A stretch of 64,000 nt of DNA from Acetobacter sp. 46_36 (GCA_001917135.1 MNTT01000015.1:124001-188000); one strand, 5' to 3'; numbered from the stretch's first letter, positions 18,022-28,074 are shown. Numbers and translations: made by a program. Notes: generated by a model from the sequence alone, not told the origin.

Positions 18022-18357
18022 CTAATGCCCGGCAGTTTTTGAAAACACATTAACCACAACTACTCCGGCAATAATTAATGATAATCCAATACACGCGGGG
18101 ACATCAAGACTTTGCTTAAAAACAAAAAAGCCGACTAATGAAATCAGCACAATACCCAAACCGCTCCATATTGCATATGCAATACCTATCGGCAGCGTCC
18201 TTAGCGTAAGCGAAAGAAAATAAAATGCAGCTGCATATCCAGCAGCCATAGCCAACGTCGGCCATAGCCGCGTAAATTGTTCAGACTGTTTCAGACATGA
18301 AGTAGCAATAACCTCACAAACAATAGCCAAAAACAAATTCATATATGCCGCAGCCAT
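18022..18357 (-). CDS. small multidrug resistance (SMR) family transporter
   Basis: This 111-aa protein has four TM helices. It carries the membrane-embedded Glu of the SMR family in LAIVCEVIATSCLKQS and the signature IGIAYAIWSGLGIVLIS in TM3. SMR dimers exchange protons for cationic drugs, polyamines or guanidinium. AGGAGG lies 6 nt before ATG 18357. It is the first gene of a possible unit with the 113-aa protein and the deacylase. Confidence 0.92.
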   Translation of the reverse strand: MAAAYMNLFLAIVCEVIATSCLKQSEQFTRLWPTLAMAAGYAAAFYFLSLTLRTLPIGIAYAIWSGLGIVLISLVGFFVFKQSLDVPACIGLSLIIAGVVVVNVFSKTAGH

Positions 18358-18659
18358 ACAGTCCTCCTAAAATTTAAATACAAATAAGCATATAATTTTC
18401 AACAACACTTTGCAATAAAAAACTTTTTCATCAAAAAACAAGAACAGTATTTTTGCCTTCTTTTTCCCACAAACAATAACTTGCCATATTTATCCAACCA
18501 TAACAAATGAAGCGACGAACATGTATTGTATTAATCATAGTTGCATTAATAATTTCGAAGAAATACCCAAAATGACATTTTCAAATTTACAACATTAGAA
18601 CTCAGCTAAGCTCTTGATTTATAAAAGAAAAACAGCAGTTTTATACCTGCCGTTTGAAT
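18358..18659. other. gene-free AT-rich spacer
   Basis: No ORF, repeat or clear hairpin was found between the SMR start and tRNA-Glu. It should contain the promoter of the SMR unit on the minus strand and the 3' flank of the tRNA transcript. Confidence 0.6.
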
Positions 18660-18735
18660 TGGTGATCCCAACGGGATTCGAACCCGTGTTGCAGCCTTGA
18701 GAGGGCCGCGTCCTAGGCCTCTAGACGATGGGACC
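18660..18735 (-). tRNA. tRNA-Glu (CUC)
   Basis: 76 nt including encoded CCA. The acceptor stem GGTCCCA/TGGGATC has one G-U pair. The anticodon arm CGGCC-CTCTCAA-GGCTG places CTC at 34-36, and the T loop GTTCGAATC is canonical. Confidence 0.97.
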
Positions 18736-18864
18736 ATCTAAAAGCAAGTTACTTGATAGTACAAATATTTTTAGAATGCAAGCTTTTTCTGCTTTTTACA
18801 AAAAATATACATAACCGTACTTTACAATATAATCAGACTATTGCCAAACAATTCATTCAATATA

Positions 18865-18893
18865 AAAAGGACGGCTCCAATTAGCCGCCCTTT
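18865..18893 (-). terminator. intrinsic terminator of the RND operon
   Basis: An 11-bp stem with one mismatch (AAAGG-CGGCT/AGCCG-CCTTT around CCAATT) lies 11 bp after the RND stop, with T5 on the minus strand. Confidence 0.75.
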
Positions 18894-18903
18894 ATCTCCT
18901 GCC

Positions 18904-21900
18904 CTATTCCTGAGTTTCCCGTTTATTACGATCAACAATCGTCTGTATCATTATATACAGAAGCGGAATAACGACCAACCCGCACAATGTTCCGACAAGC
19001 ATTCCGGCAAACACAGGAACACCCACCGCTACACGCGAACCGGAACAAGCGCCGGTAGCCCATACCAAAGGTACGACACCCAGAATAAAAGTCAGCGCCG
19101 TCATCAGAACCGCTCTAAACCGCTCTTTCGTACCAGTTACGGCAGAATCCACAATAGAAGCCCCTTTTTCATGTTCCTCTTTTGCAAATTCAACAATCAG
19201 AATAGCGTTCTTCGCCGCCAGACCTACCAGCAAAACTAAACCCAACTGGGCATAAATGCTAAGCGGCAAGCCCGTCACAAACATTCCGACAAATGCGCCA
19301 AGCATTGCTGTCATAACCGAAAGGATAACAGACAACGGAATCGTCCAGCTTTCATATTGAGCCACCAAAAACAGATACGCAAACAAAATAGCCAACGCGA
19401 CCAAATACCCGATTTGCCCTTGGTTGCGCTTTTCCTGCAAACTCATACCAGACCATTCATAAGCATACTTATTGGACAGCACTTCGTCTGCAAGTTTCTC
19501 GACTGCCTCCATGGCCGCACCGGAACTGGAACCTTCTGCAGCCATGATGTTAATTGTTGCTGCCGCATATTGGTTATAACGGTCGATTGCACGCGGCAAA
19601 GTAACACGCCGGATTTCAATAAGGCTGCCCAAAGGCACCATGTTTCCCGTATTGCTCTGAACATATAAGTTTTTAATGCTCTCCAGGTTTTTACGGTACT
19701 TCCAATCTGCCATGACCATAACCTTATTCGCCTGCGTTCCGATATTAACGTCATTGACATACAGCGAACCAAGATATGTCTGCAATGTAGAATAAATATT
19801 GCCGATAGATACGTCCAGAAGCTCTGCTTTTTCACGGTTGATGTCTAAATAAGCATGAGGCGTTTTTGACGTAAATGTTGAATATGCCATTGCAACTTCC
19901 GGCAGCTTATTCAACTTGACCAAAAACTCGTTAAGTGTCTTTTCCAGTGCCGTCATATCCGAATTTTCAATCGACTGCAGACGCAAATCCATACTGTTGC
20001 TGTTACCCAGCCCCGGAATGGCCGGCATTTCAAACAGCATAATATTGGCTTCGGTAATTCCTTGCAATGCAGCATTCAGACGGGCTCTGATATTGGAAGA
20101 ATAATCAATAATATCTTTTCGCTGCGCCCACGGTTTCAAAGCAATAACATTAAACCCGACATTTTCACCCTGTCCGGCCAAGATACTGAAACCGCGCAAA
20201 TTCATTACCGATTCGATTTTGTCTTCGGTTTTCATAATATCACGGGTCTTGTCAATAACATCAAGCGTCCTTTGCCCTGCAGCACCTTCGGGCAACTGAA
20301 TGTTAGCCATAATCATGCCCTGATCTTCATCAGGAAGGAACGACGATTTGATGTGAGTTATCGAAAAGAGATTCAAGGCAGCCAAAGCCAAAACCAAAGC
20401 AACAATAATTGCCATTTTCCGTCCCAGCCAGGCTACCGTTTTAATATATTTGTTTTTCGTCGAATTAATAAACCGTTCAAATCTGAATAACAATCCCGAT
20501 GTCCTGGGCTGAATTGGCTTTAACAAAGTAGCGCACAGAGCCGGGCTGAGCGTCAAGGCATTAACCCCGGAAAACAGAACTGCAAATGAAATAGCTATTG
20601 CAAATTGCTGATAGATACGACCGGTAACCCCGCCCATAAACGCAATCGGCACAAAAATAGCCAACAGCACCAGCGTCGTCGCCACAACGGCCGATGACAC
20701 CTGCTCCATCGCCTTTTCGGAAGCCGGTTTCGGTTCCAGATTCTCCGTCTGCATCAAATAAAGCACACGCTCAACAACCACGATAGCATCATCCACCACC
20801 AGACCGATAGCCAAAATCAAACCGAACAACGTCAGAATATTCAGGTTATATCCCAACGCCAGCATAACGGCAAATGTCGCCAAGATTGAAACCGGAATAG
20901 CAATAGATGGAATCAATGTCGCCCGCCAGTCTTGTAAAAAGATGTAGCAGACAAAAATAACCAGCAGGAACGTCAAAAACAGTGTAAAGACAACTTCTTC
21001 AATAGATACCCGGATAAATTCGGTCGCATCAAAGAAAATTTTTACCTCAAAATCTTCCGGATAGTACTTGGAAAGCCTTGCCAGTTCAGTATTAACCGCC
21101 TCCATCGCCTTTAGGGCATTTGCACCGGAAAGTTTGTTTAACATAATGGCAACGTTTGGCTGCCCGTCGACATCGGAAACCGTCAGATAACTTTCCGGCC
21201 CGATTTCAACTTTGGCAATATCTTTCAAACGAACCAAACCGCCCTCTGCTTCAGTCCTGACAATGATATTCTCAAAGTCTTTTGCCTCGTTCAAACGGCC
21301 TTTCGTTTCCAGAGAAAATACGATTTTGCTGGTTCCGTCATTCGGTTCTGCGCCGACTGACCCCAGCGATGGCTGATAGTTTTGACTTGTAATCGCAGAC
21401 TGCACCGCGCTGATGGGAAGATTCAACGCCGCCATTTTATCCGCATCAAGCCAAACACGCATGCTCAAATCGGAGCCCATAACATGGACGTCGCCGACAC
21501 CGTATTGACGACCTAGGTTATTTTTAATATTGTTGGTAACATAATTGTTTAAAAAATTACGGTCATGAGTACCGTTAGGTGATACCGCCTGCAAAAACGC
21601 CAGAATTTCAGAAGACCGTCTGGCAACGTTTACACCACGTTCCTGAACTTCGTCCGGCAAGCTGTTTAACGCTTTTTCCACACGGTTTTGCACCTTAACT
21701 TGCGCCAAATCCGGGTCCGTCCCGATTTCAAAGCTGATAGTCAGTTCATAACGGCCGGAGTTATACGAAGAAGATTCCATATACATCATATTGTCAACAC
21801 CGTTAACTTCCTTTTCAATCGGAATAGCCACGGTATTGGCCACCGTTTCCGCACTTGCACCGGTATAGTCAGCCGTAACAGAAACCGTCGGCGGCGTAAT

Positions 21901-22014
21901 TTCCGGATACATCGCCACCGGCAGGGTAAAAATCGCAATCAAACCGGCCAGACTCATAACAATGGCAATAACCACTGCAAAACGCGGCCTGTCAATAAAG
22001 AACTTAGAAAACAT
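18904..22014 (-). CDS. RND multidrug efflux permease (HAE1/AcrB type)
   Basis: The 1036-aa inner-membrane proton/drug antiporter has the usual AcrB length. The start MFSKFFIDRPRFA is typical. GLVVDDAIVVVE carries the paired proton-relay Asp residues of TM4, and two large periplasmic loops and twelve TM helices are evident. It pumps drugs through a tripartite complex. The adaptor is encoded 17 bp upstream and the regulator before that; no TolC-like outer-membrane channel is in the window. Confidence 0.96.
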   Translation of the reverse strand: MFSKFFIDRPRFAVVIAIVMSLAGLIAIFTLPVAMYPEITPPTVSVTADYTGASAETVANTVAIPIEKEVNGVDNMMYMESSSYNSGRYELTISFEIGTDPDLAQVKVQNRVEKALNSLPDEVQERGVNVARRSSEILAFLQAVSPNGTHDRNFLNNYVTNNIKNNLGRQYGVGDVHVMGSDLSMRVWLDADKMAALNLPISAVQSAITSQNYQPSLGSVGAEPNDGTSKIVFSLETKGRLNEAKDFENIIVRTEAEGGLVRLKDIAKVEIGPESYLTVSDVDGQPNVAIMLNKLSGANALKAMEAVNTELARLSKYYPEDFEVKIFFDATEFIRVSIEEVVFTLFLTFLLVIFVCYIFLQDWRATLIPSIAIPVSILATFAVMLALGYNLNILTLFGLILAIGLVVDDAIVVVERVLYLMQTENLEPKPASEKAMEQVSSAVVATTLVLLAIFVPIAFMGGVTGRIYQQFAIAISFAVLFSGVNALTLSPALCATLLKPIQPRTSGLLFRFERFINSTKNKYIKTVAWLGRKMAIIVALVLALAALNLFSITHIKSSFLPDEDQGMIMANIQLPEGAAGQRTLDVIDKTRDIMKTEDKIESVMNLRGFSILAGQGENVGFNVIALKPWAQRKDIIDYSSNIRARLNAALQGITEANIMLFEMPAIPGLGNSNSMDLRLQSIENSDMTALEKTLNEFLVKLNKLPEVAMAYSTFTSKTPHAYLDINREKAELLDVSIGNIYSTLQTYLGSLYVNDVNIGTQANKVMVMADWKYRKNLESIKNLYVQSNTGNMVPLGSLIEIRRVTLPRAIDRYNQYAAATINIMAAEGSSSGAAMEAVEKLADEVLSNKYAYEWSGMSLQEKRNQGQIGYLVALAILFAYLFLVAQYESWTIPLSVILSVMTAMLGAFVGMFVTGLPLSIYAQLGLVLLVGLAAKNAILIVEFAKEEHEKGASIVDSAVTGTKERFRAVLMTALTFILGVVPLVWATGACSGSRVAVGVPVFAGMLVGTLCGLVVIPLLYIMIQTIVDRNKRETQE

Positions 22015-22031
22015 GCTTCGTTCCCCTCTAA

Positions 22032-23147
22032 TTATTTCGCTTCAACAATATTAACCGTTGCACCGGATCTCATCATTCTGTTCTGCTGTCCGCTGACAAT
22101 AACTTTTTCTCCGGCTTTAAGCCCGCTTAAAACAACCTGTTGACCGCCAAAAGCGTCTCCGAGGGTAACGTTTCTCAAAACGGCTACATTATCGGAATTG
22201 ACAACATATACCTGCGAAACTTCGTCATTTTGCATAACCGCAACTTCAGGAACGACAATACCTTTCTTCGGGTTAGCCGACGTAATGAACATCTTGACAT
22301 AAGCGCCCGGTTTCAAAAGCCCTTTGTCATTGTTGATGTCCGCATAAACGGCAACAGTCGCCGTCCCCTGATTGATTTCATTGCTCGCAAAGACCTTGCT
22401 CAGCTTTTCTTTAAAAATTCCGCCGTCCGCCAGTTCAATATTAACGACAAAATCGTTCAGATTTTTATCCCCTACGGCTTGCATTTCCAAAAATTCCTTG
22501 TCCGTAAGCGAAAAGGCAATCCTGATTGGATTAATCTGTACGACTCTCGCCAGCGGCTCTGCCGATGCATTGACGTAATTTCCGACCGTAACTTTCGTTT
22601 TGCCGATATAACCGTCAATATAGGCTTTCACCTCGGTATTGTCCAAATCAATTTTCGCCAGATCAAGCTGCGCCTGAGCCTGAGAAACCGCCGCTTTTGC
22701 CTGCAGATAAGCACTTTCTGCCGTATCGTATGTCGCTTTGGACGCAATATTTTTGGCGCTTAACTGTTTTTGGCGGTTGTAATCGCGCTCGGTTTTCGTC
22801 AAATTTGCTTTTGCACTCTCCAGCTGTGCTTTTGCCAGATTATAATTCGCCTGATACGTATCCTTGTCAATAATAAACAACGGGTCGTCTTTCTTCACGA
22901 AACCGCCTTCGGTAAAGTTTACCTTGTCCAAACTGCCGCTGACCTTCGCCACAACGTCAACGCTGTTAATCGCCTCCACCAGCGCTACATACGTTTTCGG
23001 ATTGTTTATAACCTCTTCTTTTGCCTCGGCAACGGTAACGTTAACCGCCGGCATTCCGGCTCCTTCCCCCTTCTGTCCGTAAAAATGGCATCCGGCAACA
23101 ACCGCAAGCAAAGCGGCCGCCCCGGCAAACAAATAACTTTTCTTCAT
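22032..23147 (-). CDS. RND efflux periplasmic adaptor (MFP/AcrA type) lipoprotein
   Basis: The 371-aa membrane-fusion protein has a lipobox ending in AVVAGC near residue 20, a barrel-sandwich (lipoyl) domain split by a coiled-coil hairpin (about 95-165), and beta-barrel and membrane-proximal domains. The start MKKSYLF at 23147 has GAGGGG 9 nt upstream and places the signal peptide at the N-terminus. The frame is open to 23201 but lacks a good ribosome site. It bridges the RND permease to an outer-membrane channel. Confidence 0.94.
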   Translation of the reverse strand: MKKSYLFAGAAALLAVVAGCHFYGQKGEGAGMPAVNVTVAEAKEEVINNPKTYVALVEAINSVDVVAKVSGSLDKVNFTEGGFVKKDDPLFIIDKDTYQANYNLAKAQLESAKANLTKTERDYNRQKQLSAKNIASKATYDTAESAYLQAKAAVSQAQAQLDLAKIDLDNTEVKAYIDGYIGKTKVTVGNYVNASAEPLARVVQINPIRIAFSLTDKEFLEMQAVGDKNLNDFVVNIELADGGIFKEKLSKVFASNEINQGTATVAVYADINNDKGLLKPGAYVKMFITSANPKKGIVVPEVAVMQNDEVSQVYVVNSDNVAVLRNVTLGDAFGGQQVVLSGLKAGEKVIVSGQQNRMMRSGATVNIVEAK

Positions 23148-23215
23148 AATTTTTATCCCCTCTGATTTCTCTGTCTTAATTATTTCTGCAACTTTTTTCA
23201 TCTGTAATTCGACCC

Positions 23216-23830
23216 TTATTTCCTTTTTATGCTTTCAAACAACAGACCCAGTCCGGCACGAACCATATCTGCTACATTATAATCAGCTCTTTTGCTCAAA
23301 GTCGAAAAAACGATTCCCATATAGGTCGCCACAATAATGTGCTGAATCATATTAATGTCCAAATCGTCTCTCAACTCATTTTTTGCTTTTAATTCTACCA
23401 AAACCTGGTTAACTTTTTCTAAATGAAAATTCTTCGTCAGAGCTAAGGCTCTGTCAACACGGTCAATTACTGCCTCCGACCATTCCATCTGGCACATTAT
23501 AAACCGGTTGAACCGGGAAAAGCGCAAGTCTTTTTCTCCGGCGTCGGCCCATAACACAAAATATTCAAGCAGATTCTCCAACGTATTGCCTTCCGGTACA
23601 TTCGGCATAAGTTCTTCGCGTTTGCGCCCGACATACTCAATAATCAGCGCCGCAACCAAATCCGCTTTGTTTCTGAAATACCAATATACCGCCCCTTTTG
23701 TAAATCCGGCTCGGGCGGCTATTTCGTCAAACGTTGCTTTAGCATATCCTTTTTCTGAAAAAACATCCAATGCCGATTCCAGAACTGCCTGTCTGGTTTT
23801 TTCGGCATCTTCCTTGCATTTTCTTGCCAT
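23216..23830 (-). CDS. TetR/AcrR-family repressor of the efflux operon
   Basis: The 204-aa protein has a TetR HTH (about residues 12-58; FDEIAARAGFTKGAVYWYF is the classic AcrR-type recognition helix). It is first in the tetR-MFP-RND unit. An AcrR-box-like site lies 17 nt before its start, so it probably represses its own operon until a drug is bound. Confidence 0.92.
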   Translation of the reverse strand: MARKCKEDAEKTRQAVLESALDVFSEKGYAKATFDEIAARAGFTKGAVYWYFRNKADLVAALIIEYVGRKREELMPNVPEGNTLENLLEYFVLWADAGEKDLRFSRFNRFIMCQMEWSEAVIDRVDRALALTKNFHLEKVNQVLVELKAKNELRDDLDINMIQHIIVATYMGIVFSTLSKRADYNVADMVRAGLGLLFESIKRK

Positions 23831-23846
23831 ATCACCCTCAAAGAAA

Positions 23847-23870
23847 TAAATACCAACTAAAATGTATGTT
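23847..23870. promoter_or_regulatory. AcrR-box-like operator
   Basis: Read on the minus strand, this 24-nt site starts AACATACATTT and ends GGTATTTA. By my count it agrees with the 24-bp E. coli AcrR operator as I recall it (half-site ACATACATTT) at about 17 positions. Its position 17 nt upstream of the TetR start fits autorepression. Confidence 0.5.
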
Positions 23871-24031
23871 AAAATCAGAAAACAAAAGACACTATATTTA
23901 AAAAATTGTCAAGAGGATATTTTTTATTTTTTTACAGATATTTTTATATTTTGCTAAATCGCAGATTCGCTTGCAGCCACTCGAAATTTTTATAATTGAA
24001 ACAAAACATTTGCCCCAAAATCGGTCTGCCC

Positions 24032-24595
24032 CTACGCCCCAAGATTCAGCCCCGAAAGTTCAGCGCAAAAATTGTCGCCGTTCGGAGCCGCTATATACGC
24101 TCCCGCCTTGACTTCCTCATAACTTTGCAGATAAAACATTCTTGCTTTGGCAAAAGCGATGCCGTCAAGCGAATAAGAAAATATGTAATCGTCACCCACC
24201 CGGTTCAGCCGATACCAGATATCATGAACCTCCCGACCAAGATTTATGCCTGCCCAGTCGGAATGTCCACCGGATGTAACCGAAGACGCCAGAACATTGT
24301 TTTCCGGATTCTCATTCATTAACGACGCCTTAAACCAATTGCGTTCATCAATCCGCAGCATAATGCCGCATTGCGAAAATTTTTCAAGCCTGTCAAAATG
24401 CCACTTCAACGTCAGAAAAAAATCGCCCTCCTGCCGGCAAAAGAAAAAATGACCGTCATCCTTTTTAAATCCCCGATGCACACTCTGCCAAAAATCCGTC
24501 CCCTGCCGGGCATAAATAATCATTGCATCATTTTCAAAACGTACATTTTCGGGATCATTATACCATTCAAAATTTTCCAACGCCTCAAAATGCAT
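24032..24595 (-). CDS. DUF1349 (concanavalin-like) protein
   Basis: The 187-aa cytosolic protein has the DUF1349 pattern of a beta-sandwich: DFWQSVHRGFKKDDGHFFF, CGIMLRIDERNWFKASL, SVTSGGHSDW, and YSLDGIAFAKARMFYL. The family is related to the yeast REE1 protein and to glycosidase-associated domains; its function is not settled. Its ATG overlaps the stop of the DnaJ-like gene by one base (TAATG), so the two are translationally coupled. Confidence 0.8.
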   Translation of the reverse strand: MHFEALENFEWYNDPENVRFENDAMIIYARQGTDFWQSVHRGFKKDDGHFFFCRQEGDFFLTLKWHFDRLEKFSQCGIMLRIDERNWFKASLMNENPENNVLASSVTSGGHSDWAGINLGREVHDIWYRLNRVGDDYIFSYSLDGIAFAKARMFYLQSYEEVKAGAYIAAPNGDNFCAELSGLNLGA

Positions 24596-25569
24596 TAAAA
24601 GCTCCTCAGCTGCTCGTCAGGCAGATTATTCAACGCAGCTTCCAACCCCGCATCTTTCGCTTTCGGCGCCATAATAACGAGATTGATGATTTCATCACCG
24701 GCACTGTCTCCCGTTTTAATTCCTTTGCCTTTCAGGCGCAGTTTCTCCCCGCTGGAAGAATAAGCAGGTATTTTCACGCTGACTTTGCCGCTTATCGTCG
24801 GAACAATCACCTTGGCACCCAAAACCGCTTCTTTCATCGACACCGGCAAATCCATAACTATATTCTTCCCTTCTGCCCTGAAATACGGATGCGAACGCAC
24901 ATTAATCGTAATCAAGGCATCACCGTCAGTACCTCCGTTGACGCCGGCAAACCCCTGCCCTTTCAAGCGCAAGACTTGTCCGGACGCCGTTCCTGCCGGA
25001 ATTTTGACATTTAGACGTTTGCCGTTCATCATAATACTTTTTTCAGCACCTTTGGCCGCATCAAGAAAGTCCACATCCAGCGAATATGCGACATCCTGTC
25101 CTTTCTGCGCACGGTATGCACCGCGCCCGGTACTGCCAAATCCCGTTCCGCCGCCGTTGCTGAATTGGCTGAAAATATCCTCTCCGAATAATGACGAAAA
25201 ATCAAAGCCGCCGTTTTGTGCCCTTCCGAAACCGCCTGCCGTATAGGTTCTGTATGTCCCTCCGCCGGGGTTAAATCCGCCGTTGCCAAAACCTCCCGCG
25301 CCAAAACCGCCGGAACCAAACCCTCCGGCTCCGAACCCGGTTGGTTTGCCTTCCGCGTCAATTTCATTATTGTCATATTTTTGACGTTTGTCCTTATCGC
25401 CCAAAATATCATACGCCGCTGAAATTTCTTTGAACTTTTCCGCGGCGCTTTTATCGTCCTTATTCAAATCGGGATGATATTTGCGCGCTAATTTGCGGTA
25501 CTGCGATTTAATTTCAGCTTCCGTTGCCGTTTTGGCAACGCCCAATATGTCATACAGATTTTTTGCCAT
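24595..25569 (-). CDS. DnaJ/CbpA-type co-chaperone without zinc finger
   Basis: The 324-aa protein has an N-terminal J domain with HPD in KYHPDLNKDD (about 31-40) and an unusually long Gly/Phe region (about 75-150, repeats of GFGAGG/GFGSGG). The two DnaJ C-terminal beta domains follow. The CxxCxGxG zinc-finger repeats of true DnaJ are absent, which places it in the CbpA-like group that stimulates DnaK. AGGGA lies 8 nt before ATG 25569. Confidence 0.93.
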   Translation of the reverse strand: MAKNLYDILGVAKTATEAEIKSQYRKLARKYHPDLNKDDKSAAEKFKEISAAYDILGDKDKRQKYDNNEIDAEGKPTGFGAGGFGSGGFGAGGFGNGGFNPGGGTYRTYTAGGFGRAQNGGFDFSSLFGEDIFSQFSNGGGTGFGSTGRGAYRAQKGQDVAYSLDVDFLDAAKGAEKSIMMNGKRLNVKIPAGTASGQVLRLKGQGFAGVNGGTDGDALITINVRSHPYFRAEGKNIVMDLPVSMKEAVLGAKVIVPTISGKVSVKIPAYSSSGEKLRLKGKGIKTGDSAGDEIINLVIMAPKAKDAGLEAALNNLPDEQLRSF

Positions 25570-25607
25570 AATATATTCCCTTCAAATACAATATAGGGAA
25601 TGGTATT

Positions 25608-25976
25608 TTAGATTGCAAGGCTGACGCAGTCAAACGTAGCCCGCATAAAACCGTTATGGTACATGCTGACTTCACGAAGGTACGGCGAACCTCCGTACGC
25701 GATATCGGCGCAATACATGGAAGCCAAAGGCGAAATTTCGTCAACTCTGACATTTTTGTATTGATAGGTTACAAAATCAGCCCCTTCGCCGACAATAAAA
25801 ACATCGTTGGCCGTAATATATTCAGCCAGTTCCATATTTTCAACGCCGGATGTTCCCTCTGTATTTTCGGTATAATATCCGCTTTCAACCGGATTTGCAT
25901 TTTCATCCATCAGAATATATTCCGTCGTGCATGCATTTAACAGCAAAAAAGCTGTCATACCCAGTATCTTTTTCAT
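25608..25976 (-). CDS. small lipoprotein of unknown function
   Basis: The 122-aa protein has a signal peptide with lipobox LLNAC (Cys16) and a hydrophilic mature part with two further Cys that could form a disulfide. GGGGGG lies 4 nt before ATG 25976 and serves as the ribosome site. It sits 8 bp after a small secreted protein gene on the same strand. No family recognised. Confidence 0.7.
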   Translation of the reverse strand: MKKILGMTAFLLLNACTTEYILMDENANPVESGYYTENTEGTSGVENMELAEYITANDVFIVGEGADFVTYQYKNVRVDEISPLASMYCADIAYGGSPYLREVSMYHNGFMRATFDCVSLAI

Positions 25977-25984
25977 AAGCCCCC

Positions 25985-26290
25985 CTACTTTAATTCATTA
26001 TAAACTTCTTTGCCCGCTCTTTCCAAAATACGCATGATTTTTTGGTTTTTAGCGCTGTTCGGGCGGGAATTGTCCAGCTTTCCGAGCATCTTAATCAATT
26101 CTTTCTTAAAGCGCTCATTCTCACGCAGCCTGTCAACATCCGGCTCCAAATCCGCATCTTTCATCTTATGGTCGGTTACAACTTTCAGCGTCGTAATATA
26201 TTTTGCCTCATCAAGCGCCGCTATCTGGGCTTCTGCCGAAACCGCAAAGGCTGCCATTGCCGCCAGGCCGAAAACTAAACTCTTTATCAT
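25985..26290 (-). CDS. small secreted helical protein
   Basis: The 101-aa protein has a Sec signal peptide (cleavage expected after AEA, about residue 21). The mature region of about 80 residues is charged and helical, with many Lys, Glu and Arg. No known domain. It is probably cotranscribed with the lipoprotein gene that follows after 8 bp. Confidence 0.7.
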   Translation of the reverse strand: MIKSLVFGLAAMAAFAVSAEAQIAALDEAKYITTLKVVTDHKMKDADLEPDVDRLRENERFKKELIKMLGKLDNSRPNSAKNQKIMRILERAGKEVYNELK

Positions 26291-26398
26291 CGCTCACACT
26301 CTTTAATAAATAAAATTCTGCTTGCATATATGCCATTATCATATATAACTTAATAAAACCTAAAAATATCGTTTTCACCGGACAAAAAGATTAAATTT

Positions 26399-27373
26399 AT
26401 GAAAAAAAACATATGGATATTGCTGGATAACCGCATTGGCAGCCGCCATCAGGCTGAAGGAATTGCCGACTGCCTTGATAAAACCCGGTTTACCATTACA
26501 GAAAAAACGCTGGAGTATAACCGTTGGGCGGCACTGCCCAACTTCATTCGCGGAACAACTTTGCTCGGCTTGGTTTCCGAAAGCAAAAATACAATCAGCG
26601 CCCCATATCCCGACATTGTTTTGTCCCCTACCAGAAGAACTGCGCCAATTGCCCGTTATATTAAAAAAAAGCATCCCGAAACAAAGCTTGTGCAACTCGG
26701 GCATATCGGCCGCACCGGCATCAAAGACTTTACATTTATATTCGCCCCTGAACATGACAAGAATAAATTTAATGCCCCTAACATTCATTATACTGTTGGC
26801 TGTCCGCATTTTGTCACTCGTGAAAAACTTGATAGTGCATACCAAAAATGGCATGACAAATTTTCAACTCTGCCGCATCCGGTTACGGCGGTAATCATCG
26901 GCGGCGCAATCAAAAAGCACCCGTTCTCGCTTGAGAATGCCGAACAGCTAGCTCTTGCAGTCAAAAGCCTTAAGAAAAAGGAGGGCGGTTCGCTCTTGAT
27001 AACAACATCTCGCAGGACCGGTACTGCTGCCGAAGAAAAAATCATGTCCACCCTGAATGCTTTTCCGCATTATGCATATCTCTGGGGCACAAAAGACGAA
27101 AACCCCTATCTTGGATTTCTGGCATGCGCCGACAACATCGTTGTTACGGGAGATTCTGTTTCAATGTGCAGCGAAGCCACCGCCACCGGAAAAACATTGA
27201 GAATATTCACCGGATCTGACTGGCTGACGCCGAAACATCTGCGCTTTGTTCAATCTCTTTGCTCCAAAGGATATGCCGCAGACATAGCAAACGAAGACTA
27301 TACGCGGCAGCAGCCCCCCGATACCCCTCTGAACACGGCTCAAGAAATAGCGGCAGTCATTGCAACTTTATAA
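26399..27373 (+). CDS. ELM1-family protein (DUF1022)
   Basis: The 324-aa protein matches the mitochondrial-fission ELM1 family, which is common in Alphaproteobacteria. It shows WILLDNRIGSRHQAEGIA at the start, SPTRRTAPIARYI, and a C-terminal part with LITTSRRTG, ADNIVVTGDSVSMCSEA and a GT-B-like layout. The bacterial role is unclear; the fold resembles glycosyltransferases such as LpxB or MurG. No good Shine-Dalgarno site precedes ATG 26399. Confidence 0.85.
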   Translation: MKKNIWILLDNRIGSRHQAEGIADCLDKTRFTITEKTLEYNRWAALPNFIRGTTLLGLVSESKNTISAPYPDIVLSPTRRTAPIARYIKKKHPETKLVQLGHIGRTGIKDFTFIFAPEHDKNKFNAPNIHYTVGCPHFVTREKLDSAYQKWHDKFSTLPHPVTAVIIGGAIKKHPFSLENAEQLALAVKSLKKKEGGSLLITTSRRTGTAAEEKIMSTLNAFPHYAYLWGTKDENPYLGFLACADNIVVTGDSVSMCSEATATGKTLRIFTGSDWLTPKHLRFVQSLCSKGYAADIANEDYTRQQPPDTPLNTAQEIAAVIATL

Positions 27374-27441
27374 ATCCGGGGTTCCGCAATACTGTAAAAT
27401 CCCCCGTTCATAATAAGTCGTAATTTTAAATGGCTAAAAGA

Positions 27442-28074
27442 CTATCCGCCGCCTGAAAATTTCTCCAGCAACCGCACAATTTTAACCGGAGGCGCATTCT
27501 CTTCCAGCAAATTAAGAATTTCATTAAATATCTTTGCTATAATCGAAAAACCAGGTTGTTGCCTTTGCTCGCAATATGAACTGGCCGCCTGTAAATCCCG
27601 GTAAGGGTTCTCATCTTCGCCCCATTCCAAAAACACCGCCGACTGTCCGAAATCAATATAAACGGGATTTTTTGGCATAATGTCGAATACGTCATATTTA
27701 ACAAATTTATTGCCATCAAGCCTCCAACTGTGATAATATGCCCTTTCGCACGCCCAGTTTATCTCTTTTTCGCTCCATTGCTCCGCACCGGTTCCTATAT
27801 TTGGAGATTTTCTATACAAACCGCGGTTTCTTTTCCAGCCGTATTTCTGCTCAGAGTCGTTTCCGTCGTAATCCTCCGGCTCGAACAAAGTTTCATCTTT
27901 TTTACCCGCAACACTTTCAAGCAGCTTAAAGCTGACTTTTATGATGTTTTCATAAATTAAGGCATCTCGTTCTGTAGCATGCTTAAAATATCCGGCAATA
28001 CATTTGACTTTGATTTTATCGCACAGCTGCCTCAAATACAAAATTTCTTCACTAACGACAATTTGTTTATCCAT
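27442..28074 (-). CDS. hypothetical protein, 210 aa
   Basis: An uncharacterised cytosolic protein rich in acidic and aromatic residues, with helical N- and C-terminal parts and a central Trp/Tyr-rich segment. No signal peptide or TM. A GGTGG-like site lies a few bases before ATG 28074. I recognise no family. It converges with ELM1. Confidence 0.6.
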   Translation of the reverse strand: MDKQIVVSEEILYLRQLCDKIKVKCIAGYFKHATERDALIYENIIKVSFKLLESVAGKKDETLFEPEDYDGNDSEQKYGWKRNRGLYRKSPNIGTGAEQWSEKEINWACERAYYHSWRLDGNKFVKYDVFDIMPKNPVYIDFGQSAVFLEWGEDENPYRDLQAASSYCEQRQQPGFSIIAKIFNEILNLLEENAPPVKIVRLLEKFSGGG

